Shown here one piece after another: positions 24,239-34,675 of a DNA stretch of 64,000 nucleotides. Positions within the stretch are counted from its first letter, which is position 1. The number at the start of each line of letters is the position of its first letter. The stretch spans positions 4,543,951 to 4,607,950 of the forward strand of contig CM030866.1 of the NCBI GenBank assembly GCA_018105865.1, in the 5' to 3' direction. A model generated the notes under the pieces. The model saw only the letters and a list, made by a program, of their open reading frames with translations. It was not told where the DNA came from and did no database searches. This DNA is from Metaphire vulgaris (Eukaryota > Annelida > Clitellata > Crassiclitellata > Megascolecidae). Made by a program: the position numbers and the translations under genes.

Positions 24239-25366
24239 GTGAATACTTCGGCGCAGACGGACGACGAGTGGCGCCACCTGTTGATCAAATTCGTCGTCGA
24301 CACCTGTTTGGCGCCTGTCGTCTGCGCGTTCGGAATCCTCGGCAATGCCGTCAACCTGTTCGTCCTAACCCGGAAGCAGATGAAGTGCACGCTGAAGCAC
24401 ATGGAACGGTCCTACAACGAGGGCCTGGTCGCCCTCGCCCTGTCCGACCTCCTCTTCTGCTTCGCCTACCTGGTCGTCTCCTTCGCCGACCGGAAATTCG
24501 TAGTGTCGCCAGGTGGCTACCTGCTGAACATCTACCTGAACACCTACCAGGAACCGCTGCTTAACATCTTCCTCTTCAGCAGCACCTGGCTGACGGTCGT
24601 CATGGCGATCGGTCGCTACATCGCCATCTGTCGGCCGCTTCACGCGCGAGGATTCATAAGTCTTCGCGCCACACGCGTCGCCATCAGCCTCGTTTTCGTC
24701 GCCGCCATCGTCGCCAATCTGCCTCGTTTCTGGCGCTATTACGTCATGAGGAAACCGTGCTCGGAATATTACCTCTCCGTCTACCGCACCAGCGAAGACT
24801 GCGCCTGCTTCATCTACGTCAAGGCAGTCGGCGACGTCTACAAGACGATCAAGTTCGGGTACGGAATAGCCATGGGTACGCTGACGATATTTCTACCGGT
24901 GGCGGTACTCGTCGTGTGCAATCTCTGCCTGATACGGGCGCTTAGACGGTCGTACGCGATGCAACAGGTGTGCTGTGCCAGCCAGCCGAAGGAAACCGGG
25001 CACCGCATCACTCCGACACTCATCGCACTCATCGTCTGCTTCGTCACCCTTGTCACTCCGTCGGAGGTGCTCGGCTTCTTCGGCGACCAGATCATCCAGC
25101 GCGGCAGACGGACGAGAGGAGTTTCCCGCCTTTACGGGTTCCAGACGGCGACGGTGGTCTGCAACTGTCTTCTGCTCGTCAACTTCGCCGTAAACGTCAT
25201 CCTGTATTACGTCATCAACGTCCAGTTTCGTCGCGTCATCCGCGCCGTCGCCTGCTGTCACGCGTTGCATCGGCGCCGGAAGCGGAATGCCCTGAAGATG
25301 ACGTCAGTGAAGTCCTATCAGAACACGATCACGTGTCACGTGTCAGACATAGAAACGGAAATCTAA
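24239..25366 (+). CDS. FMRFamide-receptor-like class A GPCR
   Basis: Predicted seven-transmembrane neuropeptide-type receptor of the plasma membrane, 375 residues in one exon. Counting from the open frame's start at 24239: an N-T-S sequon at residue 2; TM1 with G-N-A-V-N (N36); TM2 with L-A-L-S-D (D70); TM3 ending G-R-Y (R126) in place of D/E-R-Y; a Cys-rich second extracellular loop (C174, C188, C190); TM6 with a T-P motif; and TM7 with N-V-I-L-Y (N319-Y323) in place of NPxxY. The W-L-T-V-V-M segment before GRY and the NxxxY without proline are typical of FMRFamide-receptor-related protostome GPCRs (family knowledge). No Cys is seen at the usual TM3 disulfide position. GC-rich third positions set it apart from its AT-rich surroundings. 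The ligand cannot be inferred. The true start is probably upstream at 24124 in another frame. Confidence 0.88.
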   Translation: MNTSAQTDDEWRHLLIKFVVDTCLAPVVCAFGILGNAVNLFVLTRKQMKCTLKHMERSYNEGLVALALSDLLFCFAYLVVSFADRKFVVSPGGYLLNIYLNTYQEPLLNIFLFSSTWLTVVMAIGRYIAICRPLHARGFISLRATRVAISLVFVAAIVANLPRFWRYYVMRKPCSEYYLSVYRTSEDCACFIYVKAVGDVYKTIKFGYGIAMGTLTIFLPVAVLVVCNLCLIRALRRSYAMQQVCCASQPKETGHRITPTLIALIVCFVTLVTPSEVLGFFGDQIIQRGRRTRGVSRLYGFQTATVVCNCLLLVNFAVNVILYYVINVQFRRVIRAVACCHALHRRRKRNALKMTSVKSYQNTITCHVSDIETEI

Positions 25367-25565
25367 TCTACGTGTAAAGGCGAATGATAAAGGTGGCGCG
25401 TTATTAGAACGTCGGGTTTCCATTATTTATGAAACCCTTGATAATAGAGACGCTAAATGTCGGAGAATATTTTCAATTTGTCTAGGACTGCGATGGATTT
25501 GAAGGAGATTTGCTAGTGAATGCGTTATTTCATTTACCTGCTTCAAAATCACTGATTCTATCGCC

Positions 25566-25736
25566 CAGGGATATTTTTACACCCCTAAACTCCCTCCCCC
25601 CATTTGAGACCGACACCCCAACCCCCTTCCAATCTCAGCTATGTGATGACCTTTTTTGCTTGTCAGACTTTTTGGCAGGGGACCCCAAAATTTACCGACA
25701 CCCCGCCCCAAATTGATAATCCTAGAAATAACCCTG
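25566..25736. mobile_element. MITE, CAGGGTTATTTCTA family, reversed
   Basis: It starts CAGGGATATTTTTACACC and ends CTAGAAATAACCCTG. The flanking octamers CTATCGCC and CTATCACT match at 6 of 8. It lies 200 bp downstream of the GPCR stop. Confidence 0.85.
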
Positions 25737-25832
25737 CTATCACTCCCCCTCCCTCCCTCAATAAGGCAACGATGCCACCAGTTGTCTATGATTGGCAGGT
25801 TGAAAAGGAACAGTCCAAATTTAATAGAATGT

Positions 25833-26110
25833 GAGAAATTGCTGAAGTTTCTCGATGTTCGTTTTCATGGAGGTGATATGAAGTGCCGCGAACAAAGCCC
25901 GACAAAGTTGGGACCCTATGCAAATGACATCCACGCATTAAAACAACAAATCGTTGGTCCCCATGATTATGACGAGAGACTCGCTGTAATGACCAGTTAC
26001 TTTGAAATCCTGGAGCGGCAACTGTTAGAATGTAATCGAGAAATTGCTGAAGTTTCACGATTTTCGTTTGAACGAGGTGATATTAAGAGACGCCAAACAA
26101 AACCCGAATA
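25833..26110. repeat. About 74-bp direct repeat flanking a degenerate MITE
   Basis: Copies at 25833-25907 and 26038-26110 share GAGAAATTGCTGAAGTTT, a GAGGTGATAT core and a CAAAGCCCGACAAA / CAAAACCCGAATAAA end, with about 80 percent identity by eye. The 130 bp between them resembles the CAGTGGCGGCTCC MITE (ACCCTATG, CATTAAAACAACAAAT, CCCCATGATTA). The long frame through it is not accepted as a gene. Confidence 0.6.
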
Positions 26111-26321
26111 AAATATTCGATTTCTTAATTATTATAATTATGCCTCTAAACTGCATATTATTATTATTATTATTTAGATGGAATTTATGATAGAGACTCA
26201 CTGTAACATAACTGACCAGTTAAAGTCAAATCGCTTTAAAAGGAGTCAATTCTTATAACTCTAATGTTAAATAATGTGTGTCTTTAGGCAGTTCGTTTGA
26301 ACAGTTACCACATTAATCAAT

Positions 26322-26333
26322 AATAATAATCGC

Positions 26334-26420
<87 letters not shown>
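26322..26420. repeat. (AAT)n microsatellite
   Basis: About 90 bp of AAT. Confidence 0.95.
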
Positions 26421-26424
26421 GGGC

Positions 26425-27520
26425 AACATGTCATTATGGTTCAAAGTCTGATTGATTAATTGTAGCAAAACTGGACCATAGCTTAATAATAATAATTAAA
26501 ACAACTCGAGCGTAGAACCTTCGACTTCAGAGACAGCTTAGCTTTGAGGAATTTCGCAGATAAATCCAGATGAGCCCGTTGGTGGAATATGCAAATAAAA
26601 TTATATTACATCGTTTAAATGTTTCAAAGGCTGACCTGATCATTATATATCTGATACTAAAGATTAATTAGAATTTCTATGGATATTGTCTCGTTTCAAA
26701 AGTGCGTATACGCAAATAAGCTTACTCTTTGTCTTTAACGTCACGAAGAATCAACGACCACTTCTTCTACAGTAAGTTTCTTTTCTTGCTACAATACAGC
26801 GCACATTTAGTCATATGGCCTATAGCAAATTTTGATTTCTCAAGTTTCTCGTAAATAGCGTCGTTTCAAGAAATGTTCTAAGTTCTGAAAATGTTTATCT
26901 TTGAAATCGTTATATCCAAAATAATAAACTTTTTGTGTCAAAAATATCTTATTGTACTTCTAAAGTACAGTATAACTATGTACATTCGGGGCTGCGTGAT
27001 GCTGCCTTTTCTATACAGCCCAGTGTATATATTATATTTTATAATATTACTAAAGACATTGCAGTTTTTAAGACGTGTGGATAATACAAGTAAAAAAACA
27101 GAATAAAAGTAAAACAGTTTTGTTACTCTTGTGGTGATGTGGTTCAGTGATTTGTCGATGTGGACAGTCGGTTATGAGGTTAGGGGTTAAGAGCTTAGTC
27201 AAGGTAGAGAACTTTCCAATTATTTCTCCTCCAAGGAATTCATACAGTCTATACTCAGTTGTTAAGTAAATAATATATATCGTCAATTTCTATAGCGCTT
27301 AATTAAGAAAGCGGGTACCTAAGTAGCTGTTTTTGTTTTCTAGGCGCTTGATCTAGGCTACAGATGAAAAGACTATATATAGTTGAAGTTTAGTGGGCAG
27401 TTTTGGCAAGGTCCGTTTAAAAGGTCAGTCAGAGTGGGAGTGGGGAAGCAGAAATGAAGACTCTGAGGAAAGAAAGAGAAAGAGGCGTGATTTAACTCTA
27501 GAGCTAATAGCACTATAGTT
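26425..27520. other. No gene seen; AT-rich
   Basis: AT-rich single-copy-looking sequence. TTCTATAGCGCTTAATTAAG at about 27288-27308 is another reversed retroelement tail motif. Confidence 0.35.
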
Positions 27521-27521
27521 G

Positions 27522-27601
27522 TTAACCCCTTAACTGTGTATTTAACTGTAACTCAATGCAAAATGGACTGATATATCCGGGATCCGCAGTTAAGGGGTTA
27601 A
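27522..27601. mobile_element. 80-bp TTAA mini-MITE, copy 2
   Basis: TTAACCCCTTAACTG to CAGTTAAGGGGTTAA, with TTAA at both edges. It lies about 230 bp upstream of the first exon of the MGG array, in reverse orientation to copy 1. Confidence 0.85.
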
Positions 27602-27831
27602 TTAATACATCTGCCAATTACTGGATGAAAAGAAGGAGAGAAAGGATAAGTTTGGCAAATACAATCAATCATTCATCCCATGTACTAAAAGATGATATGC
27701 TAGCATACTGATCGTTCAATGCTTTTATGCTGTTCTTCGTTCAAATTACTTTCAATTTCTTTTTTTTTGTCGATCGAATGATAAGCTAACTTTTCTTCAC
27801 ATTTTGAGGAGCAACGGTTTGCGTTTTGCAG

Positions 27832-28164
27832 GCAACACAGACCATGGGCGGTCAACAGAGTCAAGAGACAAATGTCGCCAACGAAACTAGCGATTCCGTG
27901 GACGTGGAAGTGACATCCGAAGCCTCCAACAGCCCCGATACTAAAACGATTTCTGCTGGTAGTAGCCAACGATTTTCCACTTCTGGAGATACTGTCATAG
28001 TCAAAGTAAAGAGATCTCAAGACCCAGACAACGAGACTGCCGTACGCGCTGTTCCCAACAAGAACAACGTTATAGTGCGGAATAGCGGAACATCCATATT
28101 GCTCTACAAGACCCTTCCCGGTAGTCTGACGGAAGTTGATACCAGCGATGCGACAAACAGGTAG
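27832..28164 (+). CDS. MGG-family exon 1: small acylated-type protein
   Basis: Unrecognised family. The exon starts after a TTTTGCAG acceptor, with ATG at 27844. It encodes 106 residues to TAG at 28162-28164 if unspliced, or ends at a phase-2 donor (CAG|GTAGCC, exon end 28160; coding part 317 nt, identical in length to the exons at 31302 and 34706). The N-terminus M-G-G-Q-Q-S fits N-myristoylation (G2, S6), so a membrane-anchored cytoplasmic protein is inferred. The rest has no signal peptide or transmembrane helix and alternates V-x-V strands. It aligns with the next two exons at A-N-(D/E)-T, V-x-V, (N/G)-V-(I/L)-(V/I)-R, Y-K-(S/T) and V-D-T-x-D-A. AATAAA at 28209 favours use of the unspliced stop here. 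Function unknown. Confidence 0.72.
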   Translation, partial: ATQTMGGQQSQETNVANETSDSVDVEVTSEASNSPDTKTISAGSSQRFSTSGDTVIVKVKRSQDPDNETAVRAVPNKNNVIVRNSGTSILLYKTLPGSLTEVDTSDATNR

Positions 28165-28208
28165 CCTAACAATCGTTGGCGTTTCTCCTATGATCAATTG
28201 GTCTCAAA

Positions 28209-28214
28209 AATAAA
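28209..28214 (+). terminator. Candidate polyadenylation signal
   Basis: AATAAA 45 bases after the TAG of the first MGG exon, the usual position relative to a cleavage site. It supports a separate transcript end for this copy. Confidence 0.45.
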
Positions 28215-28236
28215 TCAGAAAAATTGCTCTTACTTA

Positions 28237-28316
28237 TTAACCCCTTAACTGTGTATTTAACTGTAACTCAATGTAAAATGGACGGATATATCCGGGATCC
28301 CCAGTTAAGGGGTTAA
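28237..28316. mobile_element. 80-bp TTAA mini-MITE, copy 3
   Basis: Nearly identical to copy 2 and in the same orientation; TTAA at both edges. Copies 2 and 3 bracket the first MGG exon at 230-310 bp on each side. Confidence 0.85.
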
Positions 28317-28319
28317 GAA

Positions 28320-29165
28320 TGTTAGATGCGTTGTCTCACGAGAGTATAGGGTGTAGATCACGGAGGGGGGGCTGCGGGGAACGGTCCCACCCAATAATTG
28401 GTGAGGGGGTATTATAGTATCATTTATCCCCTCTCCCCCAATGTTTTCTGCTTGTTTGATTCTTTAATTTTCTAAAAGTCTGATAAACAAGAAATAAAGG
28501 TCAAATGTTTGAATCATCAGACGTAGGCGTGCATCCCGGAAATGGTGGGTTTTGTTGGAGAATTTGTTTAACTCGCGGAAACCTTCACATATCTATATAC
28601 AACCACTGTTTAATAGTCTTCCATTGGGTTCTGTTACATAAAGAATTGAACATTAATAGTTAATTATTGTGCTTTGTTGTCTAAAAAACCTGTAGTACAA
28701 TGAAAAATATCATCATAAGACACGGGCATTTCCTCGATCAGCTTATATATATAAAGGCCAACATGCAGTTTCGCTATATATGCATCTGCAGGTCCTATTC
28801 TAAGCTATTTTCGTATTGTTAATCTACAGTATAATGAATACCAGCATGTGATAACGTATTTCAGGGTGTTCGGTATCTGATGACATCTAACCGCACCTAT
28901 AAAAGATGGCGAAACAATCTACGATGGAATTTCGCTGAAATCCTTGCTTCGATCACGCCTAAAAATATTAAAGATGTCTCAATGCTATATGACAGATTGC
29001 TTTTGATAATAGACCTACTGTGATTATTGAGAATGTGCTAATAGCTAGTCGAGAACTTATTCGAATCGCTAACAGTCTACGCAGAACGCCATTGCGATAA
29101 ACTCGTGTCTGGCTTCAGTTGCTTTCTTGCTTGTGTCAAATGTTAGCTTTTCAAAATTATTGAAT
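28320..29165. other. No gene seen
   Basis: No supported frames, no termini of known repeats. Confidence 0.35.
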
Positions 29166-29185
29166 TTTGATTGATCTTTGCCGAT

Positions 29186-29228
29186 CTCTGTCTCTGTCTC
29201 TCTTTCTCTCTGTCTATCTTTCTCTCTC

Positions 29229-29316
<88 letters not shown>
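29186..29316. repeat. (CT)n (AT)n microsatellite
   Basis: CT-rich tract passing into (AT)n. Confidence 0.93.
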
Positions 29317-29319
<3 letters not shown>

Positions 29320-29429
29320 CAACAGCTTATAAGTTGCAAACAAACACTGCTTGTGCAATGAAGACTTTGTCTTTCTTCTATTGATCTATTCTCTAACGAT
29401 TTGTTTTAAATTCGAACGCATTAATGTTT

Positions 29430-29611
29430 GGAAGTTAGCAGAATGGTAACAACATTAGTGCGAAGATCCGCAGGGCGCGGGTTCGAAACCTGCAGGAGCC
29501 CTTAGGTTGACTCGGCCCTCACTCGCTAGAGGGCTGTGGTTAAATGAGTAGCAGTTGCACAAATCAAACAGACAAACTACGCTAATACTATACGTCATTA
29601 TATTATTATTA

Positions 29612-29700
<89 letters not shown>
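29430..29700 (+). mobile_element. tRNA-derived SINE with (ATT)n tail
   Basis: A-box-like TTAGCAGAATGG near 29437 and a perfect B box GGTTCGAAACC near 29481 lie 40 bp apart in a tRNA-like region. This is followed by a body (GACTCGGCCCTCACTCGC; GGGCTGTGGTTAAATGAG) and a tail of about 100 bp of ATT. This is the layout of a tRNA-type SINE. No tRNA gene is implied, as the acceptor stem does not pair. Confidence 0.75.
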
Positions 29701-29771
29701 CTGGCCCCATATTCATTCTACGGCATGCCTGGCTGGATCACTAGCAAAGGGTGACCACCACCGCCTAAGAG

Positions 29772-29838
29772 CAGGGGCGTAGCCATAAATTTGATTGGGA
29801 AGGGTATAAAAAGAACTCGTGGACATATACTGTTATAT

Positions 29839-29871
<33 letters not shown>

Positions 29872-29953
29872 GCTATATATACTGCATTGTATATACTGAT
29901 TTTTGGGGAGAAAATATAGAGGCCTACCGATATACCCCCGTCGCTACGCCTTG
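29772..29953. mobile_element. MITE, CAGGGGCGTAGC family with internal (AT)n
   Basis: Left end CAGGGGCGTAGCCATAAA; right end CGTCGCTACGCCTTGTG, degenerate. Flanks share TAAGAG. Confidence 0.8.
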
Positions 29954-30002
29954 TGTAAGAGCTCTGCACGAATGGTGAAAGCCACTGAGGCAATTACCAA
30001 TA

Positions 30003-30044
30003 TAACAACAACAACAATAACAACAACAACAATTATTATTATTA

Positions 30045-30080
<36 letters not shown>

Positions 30081-30090
30081 CATTCATCAT
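30003..30090. repeat. (CAA)n (ATT)n microsatellite
   Basis: Trinucleotide arrays. Confidence 0.9.
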
Positions 30091-30567
30091 CATAATCATT
30101 CATAATGTCATAACAAGTGTCAGAATATGACGATACTATGAAACACGTGACCTAAAGATATTAATCATCATAGGCTTGAGTCGGACGCATGCCTTTGTGG
30201 TACTACAGGTAGTGAGAGCCTGTTAACGCGGTGACCTAAATTGTTGTTGAAGCCTAGAGCATGCTGGCTAGCCCAGTGCTGCCTCACAAGGGACGCTGGC
30301 TTATTTCGGATCGATAGGGACGACCTACATTCATAGACAGTGGTTGGGTTTTCGAATCACGTCTCCGTCATATTCTATCATAGATGCATCTGTTGTAAAT
30401 AATAATATTTACGTTTATTGCTATGTAATCTTATCTCGTTACGATCGCTGCGTTAGCGCCCACGTAGGCCACGTATTATCACTAGCCGAGGAAGACATTG
30501 TTTGGTTAGTAACTTAGTGTTGCCGCAGACTCTCTTATAATTAGGATGCATTTTGAACATTTCATGT

Positions 30568-30753
30568 CAGTGGCGGCTCCATATGTGGGGCCCGGGAGGC
30601 CCGTGCCCCCTCTTTTGCATGCCTGATCTCTCAGTGGCCCCCAATTGGGACCCAATACTTACTGCTACATAGCTATCAACAAATGGTTGGCCCCGTGCTT
30701 AGAAGTTGCCAGCCCCAACGGTTCCCCACTTGCAAATCCTGGAGCCGCCACTG
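30568..30753. mobile_element. hAT-type MITE in duplication unit A
   Basis: CAGTGGCGGCTCCATATG to CCTGGAGCCGCCACTG, duplications TTTCATGT and TTTCATGC (7 of 8). The orthologous element in unit B is 33575-33941, so the insertion predates the duplication. Confidence 0.92.
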
Positions 30754-31270
30754 TTTCATGCCAATGTGTTATCTTCGAATGTAGCTCAAGTAGGGCCTAA
30801 TATCGCCGTAAAATGTTTATGCCAACTTATAAGGTAAAATGAGAAAGGAAAGGTAATAATGTTGTCTTTGTTTTCGCCCACAAACTCTTAAATCCATTGC
30901 CTCGGCCTCATTTGCTCACTGCTTATTCACTGCCAATTTTCAGAACTAAATTACAGTATTTTAATGGCCAATCTTTTTACCTGGCTTATCCAACATGGAC
31001 TGTCACCTGTTTGTCCTGCCGGATATCCTGAATTTGGCCTGGAGCTTGTGTGGTTGTGATAAAGAGTGCAATCGGCTGATGCTTCTGTACATTTTGAAAT
31101 GGCGCCATAAAAGTTTAAGATTAGATTAGATTAGTTAACAGTGAGAGCATTAGCTATGGGTGAGGCCGGTTTCTATTGGTCGATGAGAATCACGTGATGC
31201 GTCGATGCCATTTCTAAAGTAAATAAAAGTAAATAATATTTTCGTTGAGCCTATAATTTGCCTTTTGTAG

Positions 31271-31622
31271 CTGTGGGGGTAAGTCGGCTGGAGGAGGATA
31301 GATGGGTGGGAATGAATGCACACACATAGCCAACGACACTGACGAAAACCTGGAAGTGTCGGTCAAGTTCCTGTACTGTGAAATGACGATGATTTACGAA
31401 ATTGCGGCTCACGGCTTCATCAAAATTCCCACATCCAATCATAACCGAGTGAAAGTTAGTATCTGCGTAACCCTTCGATCCGGACATCCAGCGTGGATCG
31501 CGCGAACATTTGCCATTAAGAACGGAGTGCTGATTCGCAAGAGAGAACCGTATTTTGTCTTTTACAAGTCCAAGAGTAACGATATGTGGACTGTCGACAC
31601 AAAAGATGCGTTAAACAAGTAA
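31271..31622 (+). CDS. MGG-family exon 2
   Basis: Unrecognised small protein. Acceptor CCTTTTGTAG at 31261-31270; an in-frame TAG lies immediately before ATG 31302, so that start is firm. It encodes 106 residues to TAA 31620-31622 if unspliced. The better reading is a strong donor CAA|GTAAGA (exon end 31618, 317 coding nt, phase 2). N-terminus M-G-G-N-E-C suits myristoylation with a possible palmitoylated C6. About three quarters of residues match the copy at 34706 and it aligns over its length with 27844. A conserved short 3-prime exon candidate is at 32304 (TTTCAG, then T-TTA-TGA), followed by AATAAA at about 32313. Beta-rich in appearance; function unknown. Confidence 0.8.
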
Positions 31623-31649
31623 GATTTGCTCACATGTAATAATAATCTT

Positions 31650-31650
31650 C

Positions 31651-31725
<75 letters not shown>

Positions 31726-31861
31726 TATAATAATAGTAGAATAATATGAGAAAGGAAAGGAAATAATTGTAGTATAATAGTAGTAATAGTAGTATTACTA
31801 CAACAACAACAACAACAACTACTACTACTACTACTAATAATAATAATAATAATAATAATAA
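31650..31861. repeat. (AAT)n, (AGT)n and (ACA)n (ACT)n (AAT)n arrays
   Basis: AAT then AGT tracts at 31650-31725, and CAA/ACT/AAT tracts at 31797-31861, followed by GCACTTCTATAGCACC, a reversed retroelement tail motif. Absent from unit B, so inserted after the duplication. Confidence 0.9.
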
Positions 31862-32303
31862 TGCACTTCTATAGCACCAGTTCTAATACCAAGGGTGTCA
31901 ATCTATGGTAATTCAAATCCATCCGCAGAAGACCAGGCCAATCTAGAGATCAGTCAGAGGGGAAAGAGAAAGACCGACTAGGGATGAAAAGCTAGTAGTG
32001 TAGCTGTGGTAGTATAACTGTAGTAATGTAGTGATGCATACATGGTTGAAATACATCTTCATCGCACCTATAGGGCTCCCCAGCACTTAACCACAAGACA
32101 AACAAATGCGTCTTCAAGTTAATAAGTTATAGAATTAATAGACAACTAGATGACAACTTTTTTGTAGAAATAGTTTATGCCCCAATCCAAAATCTGGAGT
32201 AAAATCAAAAGTATATTCAGGCTAAAGAATTTCTTTATTTTTTTTTATTGTCGAGTGACCTATCATACTTAGTTGCTCCATCTTTTGAAACTTTTTATTT
32301 CAG

Positions 32304-32331
32304 TTTATGAAAAATAAAAATGTTGAATAAA
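32304..32331 (+). other. Candidate short terminal exon and polyA signal, MGG copy 2
   Basis: TTTTTATTTCAG precedes T-TTA-TGA. A phase-2 exon spliced here gains two residues and stops. AATAAA motifs at about 32313 and 32326 follow. The acceptor and stop are conserved in unit B (35429), but the polyA motif is not. Inference only. Confidence 0.3.
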
Positions 32332-32449
32332 AAAAGTCAAACATTTTGCTTTAGACACCCCATTTAATTAGGAATTTAGGATTTATGGATGTTCTAGATT
32401 CAAGAACTCCGCCATAGCCGGTGGCAAGCCCTGGTTGAGAAAGGAGTAG

Positions 32450-32453
32450 CCAA

Positions 32454-32482
<29 letters not shown>
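32450..32482. repeat. (CA)n microsatellite
   Basis: Uninterrupted ACAC tract inside unit A, lacking in unit B. Confidence 0.9.
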
Positions 32483-32487
<5 letters not shown>

Positions 32488-33194
32488 ATGGACGTACAAT
32501 CGTCTTTGATACGGACGCGTCTATAAACAAACACAACGCACACACATATACTGTAGAATACAAAGACGCTATGTCAAATGCCGGCCTCAAAACGTTATCA
32601 TCTTCAAACTGCCTGTCTTCGGTTTGCGCGAACCAGACGTAGAATTGTTCGATATTTTCGGAGAGTGAACTGCATTTGATTATTATTTTTAGAGATATTG
32701 GCTTCTGACGTGAACTTTCGATGAATCCAAATGCGGAAAAAACGTCTTCAAAGCAGTTTAGCACTTAATGGTGCTTTTAAAAAAATGAAACGGTCTTTGC
32801 AATGGGCTTTATTACTCAAGGCATCAGTTAGATTACTGATCGCCAAATCTAAGATTTAATTCTATGTTACAGTACTTTACTCACTTCACTTAACTACGTC
32901 TTTAACGGTTTGATATTCTGTTAGGCCTACAGCGTTTATGAAAATTATTAAATGTTTTTGTGTTAACGGCATTTGCAATCTGTCATTTAGTCTGAAGTAC
33001 TAATAACTATTAGTGCTTAATCGACTTCATTATATTAATTAATTATAATTAATTGCCCTCCTTCTGTTGTATGCTTTGTTCTGGAAAGAATTATAGGCCT
33101 ACTAGTGACGTCATATAGCCACGCCTACTTGACCTGTTTGGAAAAGACGGGTTCCTGCCATGCCTTATGTATTTAATTGCCTTGGGTACTGCCC

Positions 33195-33282
33195 ATTCCC
33201 GCTTGGCTTGCGCGGGGCCCTTAGAGGAGCGGGGCCCTGGGCACAGGCCCGGGGTTTGCCCAGGCTTAAGGCCGGCCCTGTG
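33195..33282. mobile_element. MITE right-end fragment (GGCCGGCCCTG)
   Basis: GGGGCCCTGGGCACAGGCCC and CTTAAGGCCGGCCCTG are typical of CAGGGCCGGCCTTAAG-type hAT ends. No matching left end was found. It lies in the spacer between units A and B. Confidence 0.5.
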
Positions 33283-33574
33283 GTTAGCCTACTGCTGTCC
33301 AACATGGGACGTTGGCTAAGCCCGGCTTAATTCGTATCGCTAAGGACGACCATCATTCATAGACAGTGTTTAGGTTTTCGATTCTCGTTGCTATGCATCG
33401 TATTCGATCATAGATGCATTCGCCGTAAATAATAATCTACGTATTTTGTTAAGTAATCGTACCTATCGGCCACGTATTATTATCCGAGGAAGACATTGTT
33501 TGGTTAGTAACTTAGTGTTGCCGCAGACTCTCTTAGAATTAGGATGTATTTTGAACATTTCTGTCATTTCGTGC

Positions 33575-33941
33575 CAGTAGCGGCTTCAAATGGGGACCCT
33601 CTATTGCATGTCTGGTCTGGCCCCCAGTGGTCCCCAATTGAGACCCTATGCTTACTACTACATACCAGTGGCAGCTCCACCGGGAAAGTCAGGGGGCCCG
33701 TGTCCCTTATTGAGTGCCTGGCCCCCTCAGTGGTCCCCAGTTGGGACCTTATTCTTAATGCTACATACATAACAACAAATGTTTGGCCCCTCATGATTAG
33801 AAGTTGCCGCCCCAACGGCCCCCACTTGCCAAATTCTGGAGCCGCCACTGCTACATACCTATCAATAAATGGTTGGTCCCGTGCTTAGAAGTTGCCACCC
33901 CAACGGCCTCCGCCACTTGCCAAATCCTGGAGCCGCCACTG
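33575..33941. mobile_element. hAT-type MITE in unit B, interrupted by a same-family MITE
   Basis: Orthologue of 30568-30753 (CAGTAGCGGCTTC to GGAGCCGCCACTG; flanks TTTCGTGC and TTTCATGC). A younger copy is inserted at 33666. Confidence 0.9.
33666..33850. mobile_element. Younger nested copy of the same MITE family
   Basis: CAGTGGCAGCTCCACCGG to CTGGAGCCGCCACTG with perfect duplication CTACATAC (33658-33665, 33851-33858). It is absent from unit A, so it transposed after the segmental duplication. Confidence 0.94.
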
Positions 33942-34029
33942 TTTCATGCTAATGCGTTATCATCGAAAAGGCCTATAAGCTCAAATAATATCGCCGTAAA
34001 ATGTTATGCCAACTTATAACTTAAAGTCA

Positions 34030-34135
34030 AAATGCATCTTTCCGCAAAAACCTAAAAACATATTTATTGACCTCACTTGTTAAGCGCTCTTGTCTTGGAC
34101 CTTAGTTTTGTCTATTGCGCTGAAGAAATTGTCTG

Positions 34136-34194
<59 letters not shown>

Positions 34195-34195
34195 T
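34030..34195 (+). mobile_element. LINE 3-prime tail with (AAT)n
   Basis: A frame S-F-R-K-N-L-K-T-Y-L-L is the L-K-T-x-L terminus of a CR1/jockey-type ORF2. It is followed by TATTGCGCTGAAGAAATTGT and an AAT array. Same family as 39095-39380 and 50706-52758. Absent from unit A. Confidence 0.7.
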
Positions 34196-34675
34196 GTTAT
34201 TAATAAAATGCGAAGGGAAATGAAATGATGTTGTCTTCGTTTTTGCCCGCAAACTGAAATCTATTGCTTCAGTCTCCAGTCTCCTGTGCTCACTTCTAAT
34301 TCACTGCCAGTTTTTAGAGGAAAATTACAGTAATTTAATAGCCAATCTTTTTTACCTGGCATATCCACCAGAGACTGTCACCTGTTTGTCCTGCCGGATA
34401 TCCTGGATTTGAACCGCATATTGTGTGATTTGGATTTGGTGTGCCATCGGCTGATGCTTCTGTGCATTTTTAAATAACGCTATAGAAGTTTAAGATTAGA
34501 TTAGATTTGATTAGTTCATAGTGAGAGCATCGGCTGAGAGAGGTCGGTTTCTATTGGTCGATTAGAATCACGTGATGAGCCGATGCCATTTCTTCCACAC
34601 TCAGGCTATAATTCAAACCATTTTCTGTAAGATAAAGTAACGAATATTTTAGTTGAGCGTAATTTTCCTTTTGCA

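Larger units (their letters stand above)
30266..33092 (+). repeat. Tandem segmental duplication, unit A
   Basis: Unit A aligns throughout with unit B (33288-36138), including intergenic text, the MGG exon (31302 / 34706), an old MITE and about 700 bp downstream (GCCGGCCTC, GGTTTGCGCGAACCAGACG, GACGTCTTCAAAG-type blocks). Differences include transposon insertions unique to one unit. Boundaries were estimated by eye. Confidence 0.9.

Noticed and set aside
25656..26111. 151-residue frame downstream of the GPCR
   Set aside because: It crosses a MITE and two direct repeats, so its openness is likely accidental.
29430..29510. Functional tRNA gene
   Set aside because: A and B boxes are present, but the acceptor and anticodon stems do not pair and a SINE body with tail follows.
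32351..32764. 137-residue frame on the - strand in duplication unit A
   Set aside because: The orthologous stretch in unit B is frameshifted by a one-base length difference near 35783, and part of the frame is a CA repeat. Conservation reflects the recent duplication, not coding.
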